A stretch of 64,000 nucleotides of DNA from Agriotes lineatus (Eukaryota > Arthropoda > Insecta > Coleoptera > Elateridae), in assembly GCA_940337035.1 (NCBI GenBank), contig CALNHX010005199.1:47675-111674 (forward strand). The letters are read 5' to 3'. Positions 10,188 through 20,642 of the stretch are shown here, piece by piece. The notes below the pieces were generated by a model that searched no databases, was not told where the DNA came from, and saw only the letters and a program-made list of their open reading frames with translations. Both the position numbers and the translations under genes were made by a program. Numbering within the stretch: position 1 is the first letter of the stretch; each line of letters begins with the position of its first letter.

Positions 10188-10431
10188 TTCAATTGGATAA
10201 TCGGTTATTGCTAAAGCACCCTACGTCGTTTTTACGTCAAATTGAGTACAGTAGACCATGAAAATCCATGAGAAAGTCATTGACATGTTTCAATTACTTC
10301 CATTTGTAGTATGCTGACTTATAGGACTAGCAGCAATCGATGTAAACATGTAAAATCTGTGGGTTTTCATGGTGTATCCAATTTGACATAAAAATTACTT
10401 AGGGTGTATTAGCTATAACAGATTCAATTAG
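10188..10431. repeat. MITE with about 80-bp inverted repeats
   Basis: The left arm (aattggataatcggttattg, then caccctacgt, then acgtcaaattg) is complementary to the right arm ending at about 10430 (caatttgaca, then agggtgtattagctataaca). The central roughly 80 bp are unpaired. No coding content. Confidence 0.7.
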
Positions 10432-10469
10432 ACTTATGCTTAATTTCGATATTTAATTCTCATATATAA

Positions 10470-11577
10470 TATAAGAATAAGAGAGAACAAAACAAAGATA
10501 GACGAGAAAATAGATGATACACAGAAAATAAAAATCAAAGTGTGTACGCTGAGAAAACCTGAAATATGGGAAAAGTATGAAAAGGAGGTAACGGAACAAG
10601 TAGAGAGAGGATATGGTATAAGGAGCGATGATATAAATAAAAGCTGGAACACATTTAAAAAATTATTATTAAGGGCAGCAAGGAGGTGTGCGGATGTAGT
10701 AATATCAGCAAAAAAAAAGAACAGCTTGATGGAGTAGAGAGATTCAGGAAGAAGTAAAAGAAAAGAAGAAATTATGGAAAAAATACCTAAGAACCCAAGA
10801 CGAAACAGATTACCAAAGTTATAAAACTCAAAGGACCATAGTAAAGAAAAAAATAGAAAAAGCAAAGCAAAGATTATGGGAGGATTTTGGAAACAAATTG
10901 AAAACAATACAAAGGAGTACTAAAAGATGTTCTATCGAGCAATAAAGACACTAAGAAACAAACCAGAATACGTATTACAACAAATAAAATCAAAAGAGGC
11001 AGAAATACTAAACAGACGAGAACCAAATATTAGCAAGGTGGAAAGAATACTTTGAAGAGCTAGGTACTCAACACAGGGAAAGAGAAAGAATAGTAGAGAC
11101 TGAAAGCAACGAAACAGTAGAAGAAGCCCTAAGACGTATAAAAATCCTGAAAGCGGCAGGAATAGATGAAATAACACCTGAGATGATAAAGTATGTAGGT
11201 GAAAAAGGAGAGGAAGAATTAAAAAAGTTAATACACCAATGCTGGAAGAAGAGAATCCTGGATGAATGGAAAACAGGTGTAATACTGCCGATTCACAAAA
11301 AGGGAGATACTAAAGATTGCGGAAACTATAGAGGGATCACATTACCTTGTACAACACTTAAGATTTATGAAAGAATCCTAGAAAACAGATTGAGAGAGAG
11401 GGTAGAAGAGAGGTTAGAGGACATACAAAGTGGACTGCGACCAAAGCCGCAGCATACAAGACCATATTTTTATGGCACAGCAAGTTATAGAAAAGAAATT
11501 AAGCACAGGATAAAGATATATACGTGGATTTCATAGATATGAAGAAGGCTTTTGATAGAATAAGCAGAAAGAAAAAA
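10470..11577 (+). pseudogene. LINE A, segment 1: EN-RT linker and N-terminal RT
   Basis: A 5'-truncated non-LTR retrotransposon. The linker between endonuclease and RT is seen from 10530 (KPEIWEKYEKEVTEQV). The RT begins in the frame from 11183 with KKRILDEWKTGVILPIHKKG and YRGITLP. RT motif A (FIDMKKAFDRI) follows at 11527-11560, reached after a frame change near 11480. The sequence is then cut by insertion D. Several frameshifts and stops make it inactive. The continuation is at 12887-13051 and 14650-15545. Confidence 0.8.
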
Positions 11578-12886
11578 ACTTAGCCGCGCATGTACGGCTG
11601 AAAACCAAACTTACAAAATTTCACCGAAAAAATTAATTGCATAATCGGAATCAGAAAATTCGGATTTTTAAAAAATCAAATATCTCGAAAACTATTCAAG
11701 ATATCGTGAAATGAGTGACATATTTGGAATCAGGAGAGAAAACTACATAAAATTGATATTAAAGCCTAAAGCCGCGTCCACATTAATAAATATTTACGTT
11801 GTGCGTTGTATTTGACGCAAATTTGTGCTTGTGCGTTGAGATTAATGTAGATGTGGACGGTTCGCCGAACACAAACATACACAAATATTTTCGTGACGAA
11901 CGACGCACGCTATCCATCGCCCCGTCGGTTTTTACTTGAACTTCAAAGAGATTTGCGGCGCAACGTTGTGCTGATGTAGACGTATGTTGGTAGTGCATAT
12001 TATGTGTTCGCATTGTTTTAATTTTAATTTATTTTTAGAAATGAACTTTCTAACTTGTAGAAGGAAATTATTAATTAACCATGCCTTATTACCTCATTAT
12101 TAGTAAAAAAGAAATATGCGGCCGTTATTATAATGCACCATTTAATTAGAAAAAATTAAAATAAACTCAATAATAAGAAAGACGTTACTAGATGACACAA
12201 CTTTATCAATATAAAATGGCGGTAGCGGCTTGTTAACGGCATTAGCAATTGATGAAAGCACAGGACAATTTCGCAACGTTCTGCTGTCATCAGTGGATTT
12301 TAAAATTCTCATTAATATGATTGGGCAAAAAATCAAGAGAATAGATTCAAAATGCCATTGATGTTTAGGATTCCACAACAATGTATGCTTCTGGTACTCT
12401 TGAATAAGTGCCAATGCATCTTCGTTGTTCTATTCCATCTTCTGTTATTACTCTTTATTTCCACAAATGTTGCAAATATAAAACTTACTAATAATAAGAG
12501 AATGCCCAATGCGCCGCGCTGCAAATCGACGAACAGGCGGATCGCCGAGACGCAACGCACAACACAAATTTGTGCGTCGAAAAATGATGTCCCTCCATTA
12601 AATTTCCGTCGAAAATAAGTGCGCTACATTTTGACATACAACACACAACGTAAATATTTATTAATGTGTACGCGGCTTAAAATGTGAAAATTCGAACATT
12701 AAAGTCGAATATTTCGAAAACGGGTTGAGATATCGAAAAGCCAGTGGTGGATTCGGATTCAGGGGACAAAAATACATAGAAATCCACCATCAGTTGTATT
12801 CTGCCTTAACGGGAACCGTGCGACAGACACACAGACACACAGACACAGCGATCATAGTAACCACTTACTTTATAAGTTTGGTTGAT
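11578..12886. mobile_element. Insertion D in LINE A (short repeat carrying a Harbinger element)
   Basis: Separates RT motif A from the next RT segment (WKSLEKKNVDKQLIQ at about 12888). Without the nested Harbinger element it is only about 400 bp, with blocks such as ttcgaaaacgggttgagatat and a cagacacacagacacacaga run at 12830-12856. Ends are approximate and no target duplication was fixed. Probably a non-autonomous interspersed repeat of unknown class. Confidence 0.5.
11770..12677 (-). mobile_element. PIF/Harbinger-like transposon, 908 bp, nested in D
   Basis: Terminal inverted repeats of about 40 bp (AGCCGCGTCCACATTAATAA against AGCCGCGTACACATTAATAA) are flanked by a TAA duplication (11767-11769 and 12678-12680), the 3-bp TWA target typical of PIF/Harbinger. 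On the minus strand at about 12414 a short frame reads ALIQEYQKHTLLWNPKH, which resembles the start of a MADF domain, a DNA-binding module often encoded by the accessory ORF of these elements. No DDE transposase is present, so the copy is internally deleted and non-autonomous. Confidence 0.7.
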
Positions 12887-13051
12887 ATGGAAAAGCTTAG
12901 AAAAGAAAAACGTAGATAAACAACTAATACAAGCCATTAAAAGTTTGTATTATTGAACAGAAAACAGTAAGAACATGCAATAGACTATCGGAACATTTTT
13001 ACACAACGGAAGGAGTGAGACAAGGCAGTGTGCTAAGTTCATTATTATCTA
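12887..13051 (+). pseudogene. LINE A, segment 2: RT middle
   Basis: Reads WKSLEKKNVDKQLIQAIK, then a stop, then EGVRQGSVLSSLL (RT motif B) at 13011-13045. It is then interrupted by insertion B. Joining this end to 14650, minus one target copy, gives an open continuation (SICAMDEA). Confidence 0.75.
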
Positions 13052-13307
13052 TATAAACCGTTCAATAGTTATTTTCCCGTTAGGTAGACATGGAATTTTG
13101 TTTTTATGTTTAATAAAATTAAAACTCCCTAGAATCTCTTTCTGACACTTTGTCAGAATCAGCTGTTATATACAGGAGGCTCACGAAAGTGTCTAAACGT
13201 GCAATGTTGCCAGTGCTTTCATACTTTGTTTGCCACTAGGCATAATATTTATGGACATCGGCGTCATGAATACCTATCTGTCAACAAATTGTAATACTAA
13301 AGCAAAT

Positions 13308-13750
13308 ATGCCGAAAGTCATTAAAGGTGGCACAAAACTACAAATTACAAAGGCCTACAGGCATTATAAAGCCGACAGGCCTGACCTCAGTGAAACTGAA
13401 ATCTTTGCCCGGCTTAGTGACATTTGGGACGTAAGTATTTATGCAGAAAACTTAACTGTTGGTTTAATTTTGGGCTTTATACTATTTTAGGTATCTGAAA
13501 GAACTATTAGAAATATTATTGGGCGGGATAATTTTGAAATTAAACCTTTTGGCCCGTGACCTAAAAATGATACATACTATAAACGTTTTGCACTTCGGGA
13601 AGATTTGCAACGACAGATTTGAAATTATCACTTGAAAAATGAGCACTTTAATTTGGCTAGACTATTAAAGGATGCGCGTGAAAACTTCGAATTCGATAAG
13701 GGGAAAACGACTTTATATAATATTCTATATACTTTCTTAGGAACATTAAT
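13308..13750 (+). pseudogene. Transposase N-terminal region of insertion B, with a 60-bp intron
   Basis: ATG at 13308. Exon 1 has 41 codons ending TGGGAC. A phase-0 intron follows (13431-13490) with a gtaagt donor and attttag acceptor. Exon 2 continues VSERTIRNIIG, completing a helix-turn-helix. It then hits a stop (13557) and further stops, but the downstream text (YYKRFALREDLQR, NFEFDKGKTTLYNIL) still follows the second DNA-binding helix region of insect Tc1/mariner-like transposases. The DDE core is missing beyond the nested LINE. Family placement is by pattern memory. Confidence 0.6.
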
Positions 13751-13769
13751 CTCTGAAAACTTAAATTAC

Positions 13770-14310
13770 ACACAAGAAATTAAATGAAGGTTAATAAAAG
13801 CATCGAGATGTGCGGGAGCACTAAATGTCCTCAAAACAAATCTCGCGAAATGCAGACCTACGACTTATAAGACTGTAATTCGAACCACAGCTACGTATGC
13901 ATGTGAAACATGGACGACGAATGTGGCAGATCAAAAAAATGCTGCGAAAAATATTTGGAGGGACTCGGACGGAAAATGGTTGCAGAAGACTTACAAATGA
14001 AGAGGTACAAGAGAAGTATGGGGAGCCAAGTATAGTAGACTTCATTAAAGCTCAAAGGTTAAGATGGTTTGGGCATATATGGAGAATGCCAGATGGAAGA
14101 GCCACTAAGATAGTATTGGAAGGCAGAGCGCAAGAAACTAGAAGAAGAGGGCGACCAAGGAACAGGTGGAAGGAGGCAGTAATGGAAGACATAGCAAGGA
14201 AAGGAATAGAAGACTGGAGAAATAAAATCATGAATAAGGGACAATGGAAACGGATTGTTATGCAATGGGCTTAAAGTGGCTTGTAAAAGCTTTATTTATT
14301 TATACTGAAA
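13770..14310 (+). pseudogene. LINE C: 5'-truncated LINE tail inside insertion B
   Basis: Encodes an ORF2 C-terminus. It runs from IKASRCAGALNVLKTNL, through a frameshift near 13950, to an open frame to 14274 reading FIKAQRLRWFGHIWRMPDGR and RRRGRPRNRWKEAV. The product would be the distal part of a non-LTR reverse transcriptase protein. 5' truncation is usual for LINE insertions. It is close in type to, but not the same as, LINE A's own tail at 15161-15421. Confidence 0.8.
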
Positions 14311-14649
14311 AAAATACATAAATTGTAATATTTAAATATTTTTGTATGCAATTTATAATTACAATAAAAAAACAACTTTCATTATACCATTATGCCTACT
14401 CAACAAAGTATGAAACGTATTCAGAATCAGCAAGTTGTCTTGCATGAAATTTATCTTAACTAATAATAAAAGTGACACAAAATCCAAAACCAAATCTGGC
14501 AACCACGTTTTGTACATTAACATAAAATTATCATTTTGTATAAAATGGGCATAACCTAACTTGTTAATGACGGACAGCATATTTACAGGGTGAAATTCAT
14601 CACCCTAACATGGCCTCCTATCGGGAAAATAACTATTGAACGGTTTATA

Positions 14650-15545
14650 TGTGCAATGGATGAAGCTGCCAAACAAAACCAACAAAACATAGAGCAATTG
14701 GTAGTAGGCTACAAATATGGGCGTGTGTCTTCGCGAACGATATCCTTATCTTGCCAACACTGAAAAGAATTTAGAGAAAAACATAAGCAGTTGGAAAACA
14801 TCGCTAGAAAAGCTTAACCTTAACTTGAACATAGATAAAACCAAATGTATGGTCATAAGTAACCAAGGAATAAAAACAAGAGTAGTAATAGAAGGAAAGA
14901 ATATAGAATAAGTTAACAGATACAAATATCTAGAATGTACAATAAACAGTAAAGGAAACATAAACAATGAGCTAAATGAAAGAATCCAGGCCGCTAACAG
15001 AGTCTATTATGCTCTTCATAACAAATTCCTCAGACATAAACAAAAATCTAAGAAAATAAAAACAGCGGTCTATAAGGCAGTCTATCTACCAGTACTTCTA
15101 CATGAGGGGGAAAATTGGGTTCTAACAGGAAAATAACAGCGGAGACTACAGGCACTAGAAATGAAATACCATAGGAGATTACTAGGAGTGAGAAAAAATG
15201 ACAAAAGAGGAAATGAACACATAAGAAATGAATTACACGTAAAATCAACAAAGCAAGTACTGGAAGAAAAAAAACTAGGATGGTTTGAGCATCTAGTAAG
15301 GATGAAAGACGGAAGACAAGTAAAGAAAATCTGGGAAGTGAGCCGAACGGGAAGAACAAGAGAGGGAGACCAAAGCAGAAATGGAACAATGGCTTCAAGA
15401 ATATACTGGAGAAAAAAGTAAAAGACTGGAACGCAGTGAAGGAAATGGCAAGAGACAGGAAGGAATGGAGAAAGTTTACAACCTCGACACCTTAGGGTAC
15501 AAGAGAACAGGACTATGTATGTATGTATATATGTATGTATATAAT
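14650..15545 (+). pseudogene. LINE A, segment 3: RT catalytic loop to 3' tail
   Basis: RT motif C reads FAND at 14730-14741, so the first aspartate of the usual YADD is asparagine. A frame slip follows, then NTEKNLEKNISSWK, the thumb, and the tail (GWFEHLVRMKDGRQVKKIWE at about 15280). The element ends in a TATG/TA microsatellite (about 15512-15545), the sort of simple-repeat tail seen on RTE-type LINEs. Several stops; inactive. Confidence 0.8.
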
Positions 15546-16089
15546 GCTATAAGTACTCAAAGATATGTCGATTATTTTTGGGGTAGGTACCACAAAGGTC
15601 TATTGCGTTTGGGTACAGATAGAAGAGTTGCCGAGCAACGAGTCGTATTGTAGACGCAATACACAGGAGTGATATCACCCTAAAAATAGTATACCTAACT
15701 TGACTACAAATAGTATTCTGGGGACTATTCAACACTACAACATATAAGCCAATCACATTGCAGACATTTGCTTTTTTCAACCAATAACAGCAGTATATCA
15801 CTGAATATTGGGCACCATGTAAAATATTCACAAAACAATGTACGTACTCAAAAAATAAATAGCCTTGTTGAGAAGTATCGCTTAGCAACGATGTTCTGTC
15901 CTTAGTGATATCGCTAGGTTACGTAACACTAAACCCCAACAAACTGTGTGGCTTCTTTTAAAAATTTCAAATGCTGTGTTTTGGAAGTATTCCGCTGAAT
16001 TTAATTGAGAATGAATAATTATATTAATTGTTGGATTATTTTTCAATAAAGTTAATCGTTATGTATTAATATTGTTAAAGTCGTTCCAA
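15546..16089. other. Unassigned DNA
   Basis: No gene. Contains a few short inverted segments around gtgatatcac. Confidence 0.4.
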
Positions 16090-16299
16090 ATACCACTCGA
16101 ACTGGATATATTTTTTTTTAAATATTTTGCCATTTCCATAGAAATTATTGCAAATTTCACTCAACAAAATCACATTAAATGTCACTCGCCTTCGGCTCGT
16201 GACATTTTTGATGTGATTTTGTATCGTGAAATTTAAACGCAATAATTTACATGGAAACGACAAAATATTTGTCAAAAATATATCCACTGCTTGTGGTAT
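16090..16299. repeat. 210-bp palindrome with TTCGG apex
   Basis: The arms ataccactcgaactggatat and its near complement pair end to end. The apex at about 16199 reads gtcactcgccttcggctcgtgac. The inner arms contain cacattaaatgtcac-type self-complementary runs. Non-coding. Confidence 0.75.
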
Positions 16300-16304
16300 T
16301 ACCC

Positions 16305-17170
16305 TTGATTATTTCCTTCATATCCATAATAATGCGTAATCACCATGGTTTCTGTCAGTTTAATAATGACTAAAATTCAAACGTCAAAATTTAACCGCGG
16401 TTAAATTTATGTCAAAATTTAATCGCTTGTGCATAATTTTAACATGATTATTAAAGGTGCTTCACCAACTGAATTTTATCTATTTATTCAGGAAATAATC
16501 ACGCCGAACATACCGCGTGCAAGTAAACTAGCCTGAATAAATTTTGACGATTTTCTGTGTAAATGTTTTGCTCTGAAGAAATATATCTCGTAAATTTTCC
16601 GCTTCAAAATCCCGAGTGCTGCGCACTCGGGATTCTTGTTGAGCGGCAAATTTACTTGACAAATTTCATAGCAAAACATTCTGACAGAAAGGTCAAAATT
16701 TAATCGGCTATTTTAATGCACTTGGGATATTACTGTTGATTATTTCCTTCATATCCATAATAATGCGTAATCACCATGGTTTCTGTCAGTTTAATAATGA
16801 CTAAAATTCAAACGTCAAAATTTACCCGCGGTTAAATTTATGTCAAAATTTAATCGCTTGTGCATAATTTTAACATGATTATTAAAGGTGCTTCATCAAC
16901 TGAATTTTATCTATTTATTCAGGAAATAATCACTCCGAACATCCCGCGTGCATGTAAACTAGCCTGAATAAATTCTGACGATTTTCTGTCAGAATGTTTT
17001 GCTCTGAAGAAATATATCTCGTAAATTTTCCGCTTCAAAATCCCTCGTGCTGCGCACTCGGGATTCTTGTTGAGCGGCAAATTTACTTGACAAATTTCTT
17101 AGCAAAACATTCTGACAGAAAACGTCAAAATTTAATCGGCTATTTTAATGCACTTGGAATATTACTGTTG
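16305..17170. repeat. 431-bp tandem duplication, each unit with a 160-bp palindrome
   Basis: Unit 1 begins at 16305 (ttgattatttccttcatatc) and unit 2 at 16736; they are nearly identical. Each unit carries a hairpin (16540-16700 and 16975-17130) whose apex reads cgagtgctgcgcactcg. Both end in a tattactgttgat motif also found beside the palindrome at 26761-26893, so the family is dispersed. Confidence 0.8.
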
Positions 17171-17740
17171 ATTAATTACCAAAACATGAATGAAAACATA
17201 AAATAAACAAACTCAACGGGAAAAATTATTATCTTGGAAGTGAGGCACGTACATTATATAAATATCAAATTGATTAATAGTAAAAAAAACTGGAAATATG
17301 ATAAAACTGAACACGTATTAATTGGTGCTTTTTTTACTTACCTATGAAACGTAATATATGGTTCTTTTTTGTTACTACTACTTCTACACTGGTATGCAGC
17401 ACAAAAAACCATTGTAACAAACGACCTATCAAAGGTCCTTTAATTCGCAAATCACAAATAAACCGGTTTAAATCGCTTTGGTGTCGCACAAACTTTGGTC
17501 ACCAATCTAATGGCGGCCGATCGATAAACCGGCACAGTTTACTACGCTTGCTCGGGTTGCTTGTTACACGTCCTCTCTCTTTTCCCTTGTTCAAGGTATT
17601 GTCGGTGTGACCCGGACAATAGACGTGAAGTTTGCCCTATAAGTTCGATAGTACTTGAGCAACACGTGCGTGAAAAACATTAATTCTGCAACGTGTTGCA
17701 TACAAGATTTTCTGTAATTTTGAGTGATTAATTTTTATAG
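17171..17740. other. Unassigned DNA
   Basis: An 88-codon open frame (17344-17610) shows no recognised domain. No other signal. Confidence 0.35.
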
Positions 17741-17742
17741 TA

Positions 17743-18948
17743 CAGTAGAACTCGGTTATAACGAATTCCATGGGACCGCATATATTTGTTCGCACGTAAT
17801 AACCGTTATTCGTTATATCCAAGATCACAATTTGAGCAAATTAAAAATGTTTTCCGATTTTTCTTAGCATAGGTATATTGGGTAACATAAATATATGTAC
17901 ATACATACAAAGAACAAAAACGCCTCACCACTTACTTTTGCGTAGACAATATTGTTTCTGTTCTTAAAGCGATCAATCCACCCATTGTTGCATTTAAAAT
18001 CGCTATAACCAAGTTGAGCAGCAATTTTTTCGGCTTGAACTTTCAAAATTGGTCCGCTAATAGGTAAGCCAGCGGTTCTTTGCACTTTAAACCACGAAAG
18101 AAGTGCCTCGTCAACGTCACTTTTATTGCACTTTTTAAGTTTTTTACACTTCGATAAATTGTTTTCAAAAGCTTTCAGAGTCAACTCGCGGTGCTTCCAA
18201 ATAGTTGATATTGTAGATGGGGACAAACCATACTTCTTTGCTACTGTTAGATTTGATTCGCCACTTTCCAACTCCCGTATAATTTCTACTTTTTCGGAAA
18301 CCGATAAAATTTTCCGTTTGACTCCCGACATTTTTCCACAACCAGAAAATGCGTAGGTACGTACGCAATGTCAGTAAAGGAACGACTAAGCTATTGTATT
18401 ATTTGTGAATCCTGTAAGGGGTTTTGTTCAAAAAATACAATGGCTATGACGCAACACTTTTGCTTTGCAGAATGCGATAACAGAACTGAGCCATAACATC
18501 GGGCGAAACCAGCTATTATCGCTTTTCGAAGAACTGGATCCTACAGGGAACCGCTGGATTCTAAGAAAAACTGAGTTGCTTATAATGCCCACTAGCTCGC
18601 GCTCACTTCGGTGCGTACGATGTAGCAATTCTACAGAATGCTAGAGAGAGCTAGAGAAAACGGCCTACTATGAAATTTAACTGACCACTATTTTCCTAGA
18701 AAACTTTTATTATAATGTTGCCACAACAAAATAGTAATTTCAGTTGCATTTTATTAGGAGATGAAAAGGACCAGTCCTAAGAATATATTCTTGAATTTTG
18801 GTTCGTTATTCCCGTGAAACGAATTCGTAATAAACATGAAATGCATGCATTAAATCAAATGTAGTTCAAATATACCTACCTTCAAAATTATTCGTTATAA
18901 AAGTGGAATTCCCTGTAACCGTGATCTCGTTAAAAGCGAGTTCTACTG
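17743..18948 (-). mobile_element. Pogo/Tigger-like DNA transposon, internally deleted
   Basis: Terminal repeats CAGTAGAACTCGGTTATAAC and, complemented, CAGTAGAACTCGCTTTTAAC lie between TA duplications (17741-17742 and 18949-18950). The start CAGTAGAACTCG and the TA target are typical of pogo/Tigger elements. At 1.2 kb it is too short for a full transposase, and it encodes only the DNA-binding half. Confidence 0.8.
17925..18331 (-). CDS. CENP-B-type DNA-binding domain of a pogo-like transposase (DDE lost)
   Basis: A true ATG starts MSGVKRKILSVSEKVEIIRE. Residues 1-50 form a psq/CENP-B N-terminal helix-turn-helix (KKYGLSPSTISTIWKHRE). Residues about 65-130 form the second, CENPB-type helix-turn-helix (LLSWFKVQR, then GPILKVQAEKIAAQLG, then GWIDRFKNRNNI). 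A likely splice donor (aaagtaagtgg) follows residue about 134. No DDE domain lies beyond it, because the element's end is only about 200 bp away. The frame is undamaged to that point, so a DNA-binding-only protein is conceivable. Whether it is expressed is unknown. Confidence 0.7.
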
Positions 18949-19229
18949 TACATAAATTTACTTAAATCTGCAAAGCTGTTCTAAATTTTTATATTAGCAC
19001 TATTGCCAATATGAATCTCATATTGTAACTAGTGCGAATATATGCATCATTTTGCAGTTGAAAACGACAAGAAAATGTCATTGTTGGGTCAAAATTACAG
19101 AAAATACTTTTTATTATTTTCAATTATTAAATGATTGCGCAAAATTTTGTTATAACCTACTTATCTAATAAATTACAAAAACAAATATAATAAAGTACCT
19201 ATAAAACATCAAATATTTGACATAACTTA
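18949..19229. other. Unassigned DNA
   Basis: AT-rich, no signal. Confidence 0.35.
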
Positions 19230-19550
19230 CTCCTTGTATTGAATAGCCACACGACAAGGAGAGTTTTCTTTTGTCTTTCGGCTTTTTGATGAGATTTTAA
19301 ATGAGCAGAAAAATTAAAAATTGATGCACAGCATCCTTTTTCAGCAATTCTTGTTTAAAGACGACTCCAAATAAGACAAATGTTGGCTACATATTACCGC
19401 ATGAGCATTTGGATTAAAATCTTGACGCCTCACAGCGTGCACCCATAATTTCAGTATGTCCGGTCTTTTTAATGGAAATCTATGAAATCGGATATCACTA
19501 CAAGGTTTCTCCTCATTACTACAGTTATATGCACAGCAATATTTCACCAT
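19230..19550 (-). pseudogene. THAP-domain exon with frameshifts
   Basis: ATG at 19550. The first 58 residues are a C2CH THAP zinc finger: C-x4-C near the start, then FHRFP, a tryptophan, and ICSQH. The frame then breaks right after the histidine. A neighbouring frame picks up KQELLKKDAV, and after another slip IFNFSAHLK, corresponding to the conserved AVP-IF box that closes THAP domains. A donor-like ggagtaagtt ends the exon at about 19230. THAP domains occur in P-element transposases and in genes derived from them; here only one broken exon remains. Confidence 0.7.
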
Positions 19551-19876
19551 TTTAAATTTACTCCAGGTAAACAGCTACGTGCTTACGCTATACGGGAAAG
19601 AAAATAATAAAACCCCGGATCATAGCATGTTTCATGTTATGATTTCTGGCACTTCTGGCAGACCGTTCGGTCGAGTCCGTAATCTCCACCGGCGTGCTCA
19701 TTTCAGTTTGTATAGAGTTCACTGCCCCTAACCTATATTAAAAGATTGAATTCACACAGGAACGGACTCGGTTTACATGCACAAAACTATCAACTTTCCC
19801 CGGTTAAGCTGCATTCAATTCATCCAAAGCAATCGTGAATGCAATACGGTCGTTGAGGTCGTACCGTATTTTAGCA

Positions 19877-20146
19877 TTAATCTGTATTAATATAGATAAA
19901 ACTTGCCTCAAAAATAACCTTTCCTGTTATGTCTTTAACCTGTAAAGTCCGCAGTACTTGGCCACTTGTAAAATGTTTTTCACAAATATAATTGTTTCCG
20001 TTGATATTCATTCCGATTTTTTTAAATTCCTCTCGCCACTTCATTGCAATTTCGATATCTTTCGGAACTCGAAAAACCGATACTTTTTCATCTGTACACC
20101 ATACTGAACCGGTATCACATGGTACAACACAACACCTATTTACCAT
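19877..20146 (-). pseudogene. Second THAP-domain exon
   Basis: Starts MVNRCCVVPCDTGS at 20146. It has the THAP cysteines, VSVFRVPKD, a conserved tryptophan (MKWREEF) and YICEKHF. The frame runs to a possible splice donor (gaggcaagt) and an in-frame stop at 19877. It is a different THAP subtype from the neighbour at 19230-19550. I infer an isolated first exon, since nothing downstream on the minus strand continues it before the other THAP exon. Confidence 0.65.
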
Positions 20147-20474
20147 TGTACCGTTTTTAATAAAATATCTATACAACAGAACTATATTTTAAATGTCACA
20201 ATACGTTTGACGTTTAGAGTGCGACGCCACCATTATATACAAACACCTTCATTGCTCATTCGCCACCTGGTAAAGCAACGAGAACTAGCAATAAAAGTAA
20301 CACAGAACACAGCCTCGTTGATATGGGAGACACGCAGTGTTGCCAACAATTGCGAAAAGTCGCTAAATCTAGGGTATTTAACAAATGGTTTAACTAAAAA
20401 AATAAGAATTTGCGATTAGCGACTTTTCTAGTTTTTGATATACCGAGTGACTATAAATGATTGAATTTTTTTTA

Positions 20475-20642
20475 TTAGGTTGGCACTGTTTATGTTGGTA
20501 GCACTGTAAGTCTATGTCAAATTCGAGGTTAGCAGGTTAGGTTTTACGTCAGTTTTGACATAGAATGACGCAAAACCTAACCTGCGAACATTGAATTTGA
20601 CATAGACTTACAGTGCCACCAACATAAACAGTGCCAACCTAA
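20475..20642. mobile_element. Mariner-type palindromic MITE, copy 2
   Basis: A 168-bp palindrome with ends TTAGGTTGGCACTGTTTATG and its complement, flanked by TA (20473-20474 and 20643-20644). The arms include a gcaggttaggttttacgtca segment. Non-coding; same terminal sequence as 626-732. Confidence 0.8.

Larger units (their letters stand above)
13054..14647 (+). mobile_element. Tc1/mariner-superfamily transposon (insertion B) in LINE A
   Basis: Perfect terminal inverted repeats of about 30 bp (TAAACCGTTCAATAGTTATT on the left, its complement on the right) continue into weaker subterminal pairing (ttcatactttgtt and its complement). Flanking TA copies (13052-13053 and 14648-14649) fit a TA target; a 4-bp ATAT reading is also possible because the ends are symmetrical. 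It carries the 5' part of a transposase gene (13308-13750) and is itself split by a LINE tail (13770-14310). Confidence 0.7.

Noticed and set aside
10440..11177. Long minus-strand hydrophobic open frames (10440-10907, 10932-11177) as membrane proteins
   Set aside because: They are antisense shadows of the lysine-rich LINE A linker; A-rich sense codons give Phe/Leu/Ser on the other strand.
15048..15398. Minus-strand 116-codon leucine/phenylalanine-rich frame
   Set aside because: Antisense to the LINE A tail (15161-15421).
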